From Bradyrhizobium zhengyangense (GTDB taxonomy: Bacteria; Pseudomonadota; Alphaproteobacteria; Rhizobiales; Xanthobacteraceae), in assembly GCF_022012435.1 (NCBI RefSeq), contig NZ_JAKLUA010000001.1:186001-250000 (forward strand): DNA of 64,000 nucleotides, read 5' to 3'. Shown one piece after another: positions 39,669 through 47,126 of the stretch. Position 1 is the stretch's first letter; each line of letters opens with the position of its first letter. Below the pieces are notes generated by a model. That model did not search any database. It was not told the DNA's origin and was given only the letters and a program-made list of their open reading frames with translations. The translations under genes and the position numbers were made by a program.

Positions 39669-40571
39669 CTATTCCCTGTTCCGCCATGGGAAGAGATTGG
39701 CGGGGAAATCGGCCGCCGGCTTGCGTGGGCGCTGTGGCGGGGGCGGCACCGGCCGGGCACCGGGCTCGGAGACGATGACCTTGCGATAGAGATGCCAGGT
39801 GGCGTGGCCGAGCAGGGGAATGATGACGGCAAGCCCGAGGAACGCGGGGATCGTTCCGAGCGCGAGTAACACCGCCACGATCAGGCCCCAGGCCGCCATC
39901 GGCACCGGGTTCTTGGCGACGACGCGTAGCGAGGTGACCATCGCGTCCAGCGCGCCGGCGTGGCGGTCGAGCATCAGCGGGAATGACACCGCGCTGATGC
40001 AAAGCGCTGCGAGCGCGAACAGGAAGCCCGTGCCACAGCCAACGACGATCAGCCACCAGCCCTGCGACGTCGTCAGCACGCGCGTGACGAAATCCGAGAT
40101 TCCGGTCACGCCCTCATAGCCGAACGCGGCCACATAGATCGCTTGCGCGGTCGCAACCCAAGTCACGAACAGTGCGAGCAGCAAGGTGCCGAGGCCGAGC
40201 ATGGCGCCGAAGGAGGGCGAGCGCAGCACATCCATGGCATCCCAGGCGCTCGCTTCCTCATAGCGTTCGCGGCGGCTGGAGAGCTCATAAAGGCCGAGTG
40301 CTGCGAACGGACCGATCAGGGCGAAGCCAGCGGCGAGCGGAAACAGTAGCGGTATTACTGAATAGCCCATCGCGACGCGCGCAATCACGAGCCCCAGCAC
40401 CGGATAGATCACGCAGAGGATGATGGCGTGGCTGGGCACCGCCTTGAAATCTTCCCAGCCGCGCTTGAGCGCGTCGTGCAGGTCGGAGAGTTGGATGGTA
40501 CGGATCACGGGTCCGGCCGCGTCTGCGGACTGGCCCATCGTTGGGACATTGCCCTGATAGAGTGTGGCCAT
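39669..40571 (-). CDS. DUF2189 integral membrane protein
   Basis: The 300-aa protein has about six hydrophobic helices, from IILCVIYPVLGLVIARVAM to AFLGLAVIIPLLGHATWHLYRKVI. The DUF2189 signature includes DLHDALKRGWEDFKAVPSHA at the start and the HATWHLYR end. The N-terminal ~30 residues and Pro-rich C-terminus are cytoplasmic-looking. Function unknown. ATG 40571 has AAGGGAG upstream. Co-directional with the lytic transglycosylase gene 143 bp downstream. Confidence 0.87.
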   Translation of the reverse strand: MATLYQGNVPTMGQSADAAGPVIRTIQLSDLHDALKRGWEDFKAVPSHAIILCVIYPVLGLVIARVAMGYSVIPLLFPLAAGFALIGPFAALGLYELSSRRERYEEASAWDAMDVLRSPSFGAMLGLGTLLLALFVTWVATAQAIYVAAFGYEGVTGISDFVTRVLTTSQGWWLIVVGCGTGFLFALAALCISAVSFPLMLDRHAGALDAMVTSLRVVAKNPVPMAAWGLIVAVLLALGTIPAFLGLAVIIPLLGHATWHLYRKVIVSEPGARPVPPPPQRPRKPAADFPANLFPWRNRE

Positions 40572-40904
40572 GGTCGGCTTGCTCCCTTGCCATGCAGCCG
40601 AATTCGGCGCCGACAACGGCGCAAGCGGCCGCTCTTCTAGGTTTCGCGAGTCCAACCAGACGCGAATTCCTGGTGGCATCGCGAGCTGAGCAGAGAGCGT
40701 ACGCCTATTTCCGAGTCCTGTCCCTCACGCTTGGGTGAGATTCGTTGCCGCAGTGCAACCTTGCTGACGTCATCCGGTCGTCATTTCGCCGCAGATAAGC
40801 TCATGCTGTTTGCGGCTCGCGGAACTTCGCGGGCGCAGCGGCGTAACTTCGTCTATAAGTGCCCACTCAGGGCCTTCCAACGGGATCCTTTTCGGGGAGC
40901 AGAC

Positions 40905-41324
40905 ATGAGCATTTTCGGGAAAATCATGGGCGCAATCTTCGGCAGCCATGCGGCTTCCGCTGCGCCCGCCGGCGGCGCACCCGCGGGCAGCGCGCCTGCG
41001 CCTGCAGGGGCCGCGCCGAGCGGATCCGCGCCAGCGTCTGCGCCCGCAGCAGCGCCTGCCCAAACGGTGGACGTCGCCGCGATCGTCGACAAGGCGGCCG
41101 CCGCGCATAAGGGCGAGAAGCTGGAGTGGCGCACCTCGATCGTCGACCTGATGAAGGCGCTCGACGTCGATTCAAGCCTGGCTGCGCGCAAGGATCTTGC
41201 CAAGGAGCTCGGCTATACCGGCGACATGAACGACTCCGCCAGCATGAACGTCTGGCTGCACAAACAGGTGATGTCCAAGCTCGCTGCCAATGGCGGCAAG
41301 CTGCCGCCGGAAATCAAGCACTGA
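40905..41324 (+). CDS. DUF3597-family protein
   Basis: The 139-aa protein begins MSIFGKIMGAIFGSHA, has an Ala/Pro/Gly/Ser-rich low-complexity linker (residues 15-50) and a folded C-terminal domain with VDVAAIVDKAAAAHKGEKLEWRTSIVDLMKALDVDSSLAARKDLA in several helices, ending NGGKLPPEIKH. This matches the LysM-less DUF3597 family found in rhizobia and stress-related clusters. Function not established. A bidirectional terminator follows. Confidence 0.83.
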   Translation: MSIFGKIMGAIFGSHAASAAPAGGAPAGSAPAPAGAAPSGSAPASAPAAAPAQTVDVAAIVDKAAAAHKGEKLEWRTSIVDLMKALDVDSSLAARKDLAKELGYTGDMNDSASMNVWLHKQVMSKLAANGGKLPPEIKH

Positions 41325-41356
41325 TCGGGCGCGCGTCAGGCGACGCCAAGTAACAG

Positions 41357-41386
41357 AAAAGGGCCCGCGAGATCGTGGGCCCTTTT
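41357..41386. terminator. Bidirectional intrinsic terminator
   Basis: AAAAGGGCCC and GGGCCCTTTT form a perfect 10-bp stem around a 10-base loop. It lies between the convergent DUF3597 gene and an acetyltransferase gene, with a T run on each strand. Confidence 0.88.
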
Positions 41387-41390
41387 GCGT

Positions 41391-41666
41391 TCAGGCGACC
41401 AGATCGGCATCCTCCGGATGCTTGTCGAGATAGTCGACGACGAAGCCGCAACCTGCGATCACCTTGTGGCCGTCGCGGCGGACCAACGCGAGCGCGCCCT
41501 TGATCAGCTCGGACGCAATGCCGCGGCCGCGTAGCGCACGCGGCGTCTCGGTGTGGGTGATGATGACAGCCGACGGCGTCAGCCGGTAATTGGCGAAGGC
41601 GAGCTCGCTGCCGACATCGAGCTCGAAGCGGCTCCTGTCCTTGTTGTCGCGTACCGATGCCGCCAT
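41391..41666 (-). CDS. Mini GNAT acetyltransferase (YidJ/YjdJ type), paralogue 1
   Basis: Short GNAT-like protein, 91 aa, with acetyl-CoA-binding motif RGRGIASELIKGAL and conserved HTETP and HPE near the ends. It is clearly paralogous to the gene at 42720-42995 (NK..R.ELDV..., THTE.P..L.G.G, KHP...DLV). ATG 41666 has GGAAGGA 6 nt upstream; an ATG at 41693 would add nine residues but lacks spacing. The substrate is unknown. Confidence 0.86.
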   Translation of the reverse strand: MAASVRDNKDRSRFELDVGSELAFANYRLTPSAVIITHTETPRALRGRGIASELIKGALALVRRDGHKVIAGCGFVVDYLDKHPEDADLVA

Positions 41667-41770
41667 GCCTGATCCTTCCAAAGCGATGTTCATTCCCTGA
41701 TCTAGGCCCCTGAACCCTCGCTTGCCAAGGCGCGACCAAGGGAGGTCGCCGCAGGGGAGATATCTGCAAA

Positions 41771-42706
41771 ATGCGTGTTCAGCTCGGTCTGATGGCCTTG
41801 CTCGCCGTGCTGGCCTTGGTCGCGCCGGTCCCGGCCGCAGCCGAGGGCGGTCCAGCGTGGGAAGCCTGTGTCAGGCTGACCAGCACGCCGGATGAGCGGG
41901 TGCAGGCTTGCTCGACGGTGATCGACAGCAAGAGCGAGGTTGGCCGCAGGCTCGCCGGCGCCTATTGCAACCGCGGACATGGTCTCACCGAAAAGCGCGA
42001 GCTCGATGCGGCGCTGTCCGACCTCGATGAAGCGCTGCGCCTCGATCCGAACTACGCCTGCGCCTACAACAATCGAGGCCGCGTCTACAGCTTCAAGCGC
42101 GACTATGACCGCGCCATCGCCGAGTACGACCAGGCCATCAAGCTCGATCCGTCGATGGCGGTGGCCTACAGCAACCGTGGCGAGTCCCGCTACAACAAGG
42201 GCGACATCGACGGCGCGCTCGCCGATTTCGACGCGGCGATCACGCACGATCCCAGCTATGCCATGGCCTATGCCAATCGCGGCTACGTGTACGCCCGCAA
42301 GCACGACACAGCCCATGCGCTCGCCGACTACACGATGCGGATCAAGCTCGCCCCCGATCTGCTGGCCTATATCGACCGCGGCAACGTCTATCGTGACAGC
42401 GAGCAGCTCGACCGCGCCGCCGCCGATTATGGCGAGGCGATCCGGCTCGCGCCGACCGATGCGCGCGGCTGGCGCAATCGCGGCATGATCCGGCTCTATC
42501 TCGGTGACAACAAAGGCGGCCTCGCCGATTACGACAAGGCGCTGCAATACGATCCTGCCGACGTGTTCTCCTGGAATAATCGCGGCCAGGCCCGGATGCG
42601 GCTCGGCGACACCAAGGGTGCGATTGCCGATTTTCGCAAGGCGCTGGAATTGAAGCCCGGCTTGCAGACGGCACAGGACTCGCTGAGGAAGCTCGGGGCG
42701 CTGTGA
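41771..42706 (+). CDS. Exported TPR-repeat protein
   Basis: The 311-aa protein has an N-terminal signal peptide (LGLMALLAVLALVAPVPAAA) followed by about seven tetratricopeptide repeats with the consensus AYNNRGRVY...KRDYDRAIAEYDQAI.LDP. Predicted periplasmic scaffold for protein-protein contacts; partner unknown. It lies between two divergent paralogous mini-acetyltransferase genes. Confidence 0.88.
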   Translation: MRVQLGLMALLAVLALVAPVPAAAEGGPAWEACVRLTSTPDERVQACSTVIDSKSEVGRRLAGAYCNRGHGLTEKRELDAALSDLDEALRLDPNYACAYNNRGRVYSFKRDYDRAIAEYDQAIKLDPSMAVAYSNRGESRYNKGDIDGALADFDAAITHDPSYAMAYANRGYVYARKHDTAHALADYTMRIKLAPDLLAYIDRGNVYRDSEQLDRAAADYGEAIRLAPTDARGWRNRGMIRLYLGDNKGGLADYDKALQYDPADVFSWNNRGQARMRLGDTKGAIADFRKALELKPGLQTAQDSLRKLGAL

Positions 42707-42719
42707 TGCCCCGGTTCGG

Positions 42720-42995
42720 CTAGACCTTCACCAGGTCCTGATAGTCCGGATGCTTCTCGATCCATGCCTTCACGAACGGGCATTGCGGGATCAGCTTCAG
42801 GCCGCTCGCGCGGACCTGATCGAGCGCGCCCTGCACCAGCCTCGAGCCGACGCCCTTGCCGGCGAGCTCCTTCGGCACCTCGGTATGTTCGAACGTGATC
42901 ACGTTGCCGTCGAGCTTGTAGTGCTCGGTCGCGAGATAGCCGTCTACCTCGAGCTCGTAGCGGTGATGGGCCTTGTTGTTGATCACATCGCTCAT
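42720..42995 (-). CDS. Mini GNAT acetyltransferase (YidJ/YjdJ type), paralogue 2
   Basis: The 91-aa protein has AGKGVGSRLVQGALDQVR as acetyl-CoA loop, FEHTEVPKEL before it, and CPFVKAWIEKHPDYQDLV at the end, the hallmark of the YidJ-like GNAT subfamily. Paralogous to 41391-41666. It is upstream of and co-directional with the DUF3828 gene's downstream end (11-bp gap), so both may be co-transcribed. Confidence 0.88.
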   Translation of the reverse strand: MSDVINNKAHHRYELEVDGYLATEHYKLDGNVITFEHTEVPKELAGKGVGSRLVQGALDQVRASGLKLIPQCPFVKAWIEKHPDYQDLVKV

Positions 42996-43006
42996 GATGT
43001 CTCCGG

Positions 43007-43519
43007 TCAGTTCTTCAGCGAGGCCGTCAGCATCTTGCGGATCGCCCAGGCCTCGCCGTCGGAGGAGCCCTTGATGTCGTCGATCTTCCAGCTGCCGGCC
43101 TCGCGCACGAAGTCGTAACGCACGATCTGGTCGGCGGGTTTGCGATCGTTGCGGTGGCCGGTGATGGTCACGGCCAGCGTTGCCTTGTCGGCCTCCGTCT
43201 TCTCCGCGTCAACCCTGAACGACTTCACGTCGGGTTCCTGCGAGTTGGTGACGGGATCGAAATCGATCGGGCCTACATCGCCCTTCGGCGTATGCGCATC
43301 CGCCTTGGCCCACAGCGTGACCAGCGCCTTGGAGAGATATTTTGCTTTCGCCGCCTTGTTCTCGGTGACGAAGCCGGCGCCACCATCGCCCTTGCCCTTG
43401 GCGGCGCGGGTGTAGATCGCAGTGAGTATGGATGTGGGGTCGTCGGCGGGCGCCTGCGCGAAGGCGGGCGAGGCGGCGACGACGATAGAAGCGACAATGA
43501 AGCTGCGGCGGGTGAGCAT
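43007..43519 (-). CDS. Exported DUF3828-like protein
   Basis: The 170-aa protein has a signal peptide containing a twin-Arg start (MLTRRSFIVASIVVAASPAFA), so Sec or Tat export is possible. The mature part (SILTAIYTRAAKGKGDGG, LSKALVTLWAKADAH, VKSFRVDAEKTEADKATLAVTITG, YDFVREAGSWKIDDI) fits the DUF3828 nuclear-transport-factor-2-like fold. No catalytic motif is evident. ATG 43519 begins the signal peptide. Confidence 0.82.
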   Translation of the reverse strand: MLTRRSFIVASIVVAASPAFAQAPADDPTSILTAIYTRAAKGKGDGGAGFVTENKAAKAKYLSKALVTLWAKADAHTPKGDVGPIDFDPVTNSQEPDVKSFRVDAEKTEADKATLAVTITGHRNDRKPADQIVRYDFVREAGSWKIDDIKGSSDGEAWAIRKMLTASLKN

Positions 43520-43610
43520 GGTTCGTCCCCGAGATGATGGCATGGCGACAGTGGCTGGGTAGCCGATGTCAGCGCGGTATCTCAGTAGACCGGCGCAACA
43601 GCCGTTCGGT

Positions 43611-43919
43611 TCAATCCGCCGCCTTGGCGAGCCGCGAATCTTCCGGCTGAGGTTTGGGGCGTAGGCAGCCCTGGCAGATGACCAGCGAGCGGACCGCGGC
43701 GTCCTGGTCGGCGTCGATTCCGTCGTGCTCGGGCTTGGCGGCGATGCGTGTTGCCCGGGCCGGCTCAGCGGCGCGCGGCTGATTGGGATTCTCGCCTGCG
43801 CCATCCCAGGCATAACGCGCGGGCTTGAACGCGGGGTCCGAAGCGAGGTGGGCTTGCGGGGCCGCGGCGCATCCGGCAAGCGCCAGCGACAGCAGGAGGA
43901 AGGCGGGCGCTTTGACCAT
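43611..43919 (-). CDS. Small lipoprotein
   Basis: The 102-aa protein has lipobox ALAGC with Cys17 after a hydrophobic stretch (APAFLLLSLALAGC). The remainder is Ala/Pro/Glu-rich and likely disordered (PAFKPARYAWDGAGENP), with a C-terminal CQGC pair. The reading frame is open far upstream, but that part runs antisense to the acyl-CoA synthetase gene and is not coding. Family not recognised. Confidence 0.7.
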   Translation of the reverse strand: MVKAPAFLLLSLALAGCAAAPQAHLASDPAFKPARYAWDGAGENPNQPRAAEPARATRIAAKPEHDGIDADQDAAVRSLVICQGCLRPKPQPEDSRLAKAAD

Positions 43920-44012
43920 GGTGCGGCACTCTGTACGCGAGGACTGAGCGAGGTTGCGCTGATCATGTTTAAAATTCCCTGAACGATGGGGCCGCGCCTG
44001 CGACCAACGCCT

Positions 44013-44510
44013 ATGCGATATCTGCTCGTCCTGCTCACGATGCTCACGGCCGCGGCGCGCGCCGATGACGCCAAGCCGTTTGACCCCGCCGACTATCCGC
44101 CTGCCGTGCAGAAGGCGCTGCGTTATGCCCATGAGGAATGCGAAAGGCAGGGTGGCGGCGCCGTGACCTTTGGGCCTGATACGGTACGCAGGGTCGACCT
44201 CACCGGCGACGGCAGCGACGACTACATCGTCGATTTCCGCGATACCAAATGCGGCGAACGCGAGAGCACCTATTGCGGAACCGGCGGTTGCCTGCTGGAC
44301 ATCCTGGTGACGCTGCCGGACGGCAGCGTGCGCACCGTATTCGACGGCTATGTCCGCAGCTACACCATGGTGGCGCCGCCGATGAAGCGCGGCGCGACGC
44401 GCACCATCCGCTTCGACCTGCATGGTAGCTATTGCGGTGGTTTTGGTGCGCAGGCCTGCGTCAAGGAACGGGCGATCACGGCGACGCCGTTCGGGTTCAA
44501 AAAGCCGTAA
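44013..44510 (+). CDS. Small exported protein with a calcium-loop-like motif
   Basis: The 165-aa precursor has a signal peptide (MRYLLVLLTMLTAAARA). The mature part has DLTGDGSDDYIVDFRD, a Dx[TD]xDGxxD loop like those in FG-GAP and dockerin-type calcium sites, and about seven cysteines (ECERQ, TKCGERESTYCGTGGCL, YCGG, ACVKE). ATG 44013 or ATG 43986 could start it; neither has a clear ribosome site. Function unknown. Confidence 0.72.
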   Translation: MRYLLVLLTMLTAAARADDAKPFDPADYPPAVQKALRYAHEECERQGGGAVTFGPDTVRRVDLTGDGSDDYIVDFRDTKCGERESTYCGTGGCLLDILVTLPDGSVRTVFDGYVRSYTMVAPPMKRGATRTIRFDLHGSYCGGFGAQACVKERAITATPFGFKKP

Positions 44511-44615
44511 GGCAGGTGCGCGGCCGGCGGCCTTGCTACGCCGCGGGCGATCGCGATAAATGGGCTGTAATGAGCGGGCGGTCAGCGTGCCGTTCGCCGT
44601 CGAAGAGGAAGCCCG

Positions 44616-46223
44616 ATGCAGCCGCTCCGCATGTCCCGCCGCGTCATGAATCTCGCTTACATGCTGACGCAGAACGCGCGGCGGCATGGATCGCGGCCCG
44701 GGTTTGTCTGGGGAGACAGACCCTGGACCTGGCGCGAGATCGATGCGCAGGTTTCGGCGCTGGCCGCGGCGCTCGCTGCGCGCGGCATCGCCAAGGGCGA
44801 TCGCATCCTGGTCCATTCCAAGAATGGCAACGAGATGTTTGTCTCGATGTTCGCCGCGTTCCGGCTGGGCGCGGTCTGGGTGCCCACCAATTTTCGCCTG
44901 ATGCCGGACGAGGTTGCCTATCTCGCACAGGCTTCGGGCGCGAAGGCGTTCCTGTGCCATGTCGATTTCCCTGAACATGCCGCGGCGGTGACGGGCGGCG
45001 CGTTGGAGTTCACCTGGAGCGTCGACGGCAAGGCCTCGTTTGGCGAGAGGTCGGTGGCGGACGCCATCGCGTCGCGGGCCGGCGCCGTGGTCGAGAACGT
45101 CGCGGTTGAGCATGACGATCCCTGCTGGTTCTTCTTCACATCGGGCACCACCGGCCGCTCCAAGGCCGCGGTGCTGACGCATGGCCAGATGGGTTTTGTC
45201 GTCACCAATCATCTCGCAGATCTCACCCCCGGCGTGACGGAAGCCGACGCGTCGCTGGTGGTGGCTCCGCTGTCGCACGGCGCTGGCGTGCACCAACTGG
45301 TTCAGACCGCGCGCGGTGTCTGCACCGTACTGCTGCCGACCGAGAAATTCGACATCGACGAGGCGTTCCGCCTGATCGAAAAACATCGGGTCGGCAATCT
45401 GTTCACGGTGCCGACGATCCTCAAGATGATGGTCGAGCATCCCGCTGCCGACAAATACGATCATTCCTCGCTGCGTCACGTGATCTATGCCGGTGCACCG
45501 ATGTATCGCGAGGACCAGAAGGCCGCGCTCAAAAAGCTCGGCAAGGTCATCGTGCAGTATTTTGGCCTCGGCGAGGTCACCGGCAACATCACCGTGCTGC
45601 CGGCAGCGTTGCACGATCCCGAAGACGGCCCGCACGCGAAGATCGGCACCTGCGGCTTCGAGCGCACGGGCATGCAGGTCTCGATCCAGGACGACGAGGG
45701 CCGTGAACTCGGCGCGAACCAGAGCGGCGAGATCTGCGTCATCGGGCCAGCCGTGCTCGCTGGCTATTACGACAACCCTGAGGCCAACGCGAAGGCGTTC
45801 CGCAACGGCTGGTTCCGCACCGGCGATCTCGGCCACATGGACGAGGAGGGCTTCGTCTACATCACCGGGCGCGCGTCGGACATGTACATCTCTGGCGGCT
45901 CCAACATCTATCCGCGCGAGATCGAGGAGAAGATCTTGACGCATCCAGCCGTCGGCGAGGTCGCCGTGCTCGGCGTGCCCGATGCGACCTGGGGCGAGGT
46001 CGGCGTCGCGGTCTGCGTTGCGCGCGAGGGCGCGAAGCCGGTCAGCGAAGCCGAGATGGCCGCGTTCCTGTCGCCGAAGGTGCCGCGCTACAAGATGCCC
46101 AAGCGCTTCTTCTTCTGGGAGACGCTGCCGAAATCCGGTTACGGCAAGGTGCCGAAACGCATGGTGCGCGACGAGCTCGAGGCGCGCGGGCTGCTCGACC
46201 TCGACAAGACCAAGACGGGCTGA
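44616..46223 (+). CDS. AMP-forming acyl-CoA synthetase
   Basis: ANL-family ligase of 535 aa activating a carboxylic acid via acyl-adenylate. Motifs are P-loop-like FFFTSGTTGRSKAAVLTH, A5-type YFGLGEVTGN, A7 GWFRTGDLGHMDEEGF, A8 hinge YITGRASDMYISGGSNIYPREIE and the catalytic Lys region LPKSGYGKVPKR. The substrate is not predictable; a medium- or branched-chain acid is usual for this subgroup. The PCC-domain gene follows after 9 bp. Confidence 0.92.
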   Translation: MQPLRMSRRVMNLAYMLTQNARRHGSRPGFVWGDRPWTWREIDAQVSALAAALAARGIAKGDRILVHSKNGNEMFVSMFAAFRLGAVWVPTNFRLMPDEVAYLAQASGAKAFLCHVDFPEHAAAVTGGALEFTWSVDGKASFGERSVADAIASRAGAVVENVAVEHDDPCWFFFTSGTTGRSKAAVLTHGQMGFVVTNHLADLTPGVTEADASLVVAPLSHGAGVHQLVQTARGVCTVLLPTEKFDIDEAFRLIEKHRVGNLFTVPTILKMMVEHPAADKYDHSSLRHVIYAGAPMYREDQKAALKKLGKVIVQYFGLGEVTGNITVLPAALHDPEDGPHAKIGTCGFERTGMQVSIQDDEGRELGANQSGEICVIGPAVLAGYYDNPEANAKAFRNGWFRTGDLGHMDEEGFVYITGRASDMYISGGSNIYPREIEEKILTHPAVGEVAVLGVPDATWGEVGVAVCVAREGAKPVSEAEMAAFLSPKVPRYKMPKRFFFWETLPKSGYGKVPKRMVRDELEARGLLDLDKTKTG

Positions 46224-46232
46224 ACGCGGACC

Positions 46233-47093
46233 ATGCGGAGCATCAAGCAGCCGGGCGCGCCGGTCCCCGAGCGTATCCAATGGGTGGAGGCGAGGGGACG
46301 CGCCTTTTCGTTCACGCTTCAAGCCGGCTTGCCGCTGCTCGAAGCGGCCGGCCGCGGATTTGCTGCCGAAGGGTTTGCCGGCGGCGTGCTGAATTTCAGC
46401 CAGGGGGCGCTCGGGCCGTTTGGCTATGTCATGCCGGCGCTGTCGAAGACTGGCGAGAATGCAGCGTTCTACAGCGACACCTATCGGCCTGCCGGCGTGA
46501 CGCGTACCAGGCTCGGCAGCATGACGTTGGGATCGCGCGACGGTGCGCCGTTCTTTCACTGCCACGGGCTCTGGACCGAGGCGAATGGCAAGGCGAGCGG
46601 CGGCCACATGCTTCCGGATGAGACAGATATCGCCGAGCCGTTCGAGGTGCAGGCTTTTGGGATCGACGGCGCGATGTTCACTGCCGAGCCTGACCCCGAG
46701 ACAAATTTCAAGCTGTTTGGGCCGATAGCCTTCGCGAGCAGCGGTGCGCGCACGACGAGCCGCGCCCTCGCGCTGCGGCTTCGCCCCAACCAGGATTTTG
46801 CCGGCTCTCTCGAGGCGTTTTGCCGCGAGCGCGGCATTGCGCGCGCCAAAATCCACGGCGGCGTCGGTTCGACGATCGGCGCGCGCTTCACCCATGGCGG
46901 CGTGACCGAGCCGTTTGCCACGGAGCTCGCGATCACCGCCGGGACGATTGCGCCTGCTGCGTCCGGCGTGCTGGAGGCGGCGCTCGATGTCGCCCTGATC
47001 GACTACACGGGCGGAATCGCCGAGGGCCGCCTGATCCGGGGCGACAATCCCGTGCTGATGACCATGGAGCTGGTGCTGGAGGTCTTGGGTTAG
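46233..47093 (+). CDS. PCC/DUF296-domain protein, two domains
   Basis: The 286-aa protein contains two PCC-like domains. The first shows SFTLQAGLPLLEAAGRGF and the metal-site motif FFHCHGLWTEANGKASGGHM; the second shows LRPNQDFAGSLEAFCRERGI, KIHGGVGSTIGARF and ITAGTIAPA. PCC domains in plants bind DNA (AHL proteins), and in bacteria some bind metal or have unknown activity. Tight linkage to an acyl-CoA synthetase (9 bp) suggests a shared pathway. Confidence 0.8.
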   Translation: MRSIKQPGAPVPERIQWVEARGRAFSFTLQAGLPLLEAAGRGFAAEGFAGGVLNFSQGALGPFGYVMPALSKTGENAAFYSDTYRPAGVTRTRLGSMTLGSRDGAPFFHCHGLWTEANGKASGGHMLPDETDIAEPFEVQAFGIDGAMFTAEPDPETNFKLFGPIAFASSGARTTSRALALRLRPNQDFAGSLEAFCRERGIARAKIHGGVGSTIGARFTHGGVTEPFATELAITAGTIAPAASGVLEAALDVALIDYTGGIAEGRLIRGDNPVLMTMELVLEVLG

Positions 47094-47126
47094 CCTCGGC
47101 AGCCTCACGCGGCGGAGTCGATCCGA

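Noticed and set aside
43611..47108. Very long minus-strand open frame (1165 codons)
   Set aside because: It runs antisense to the acyl-CoA synthetase and PCC genes, which have full family motifs; the long frame is a GC3 artefact. Only 43611-43919, with a lipobox, is kept.
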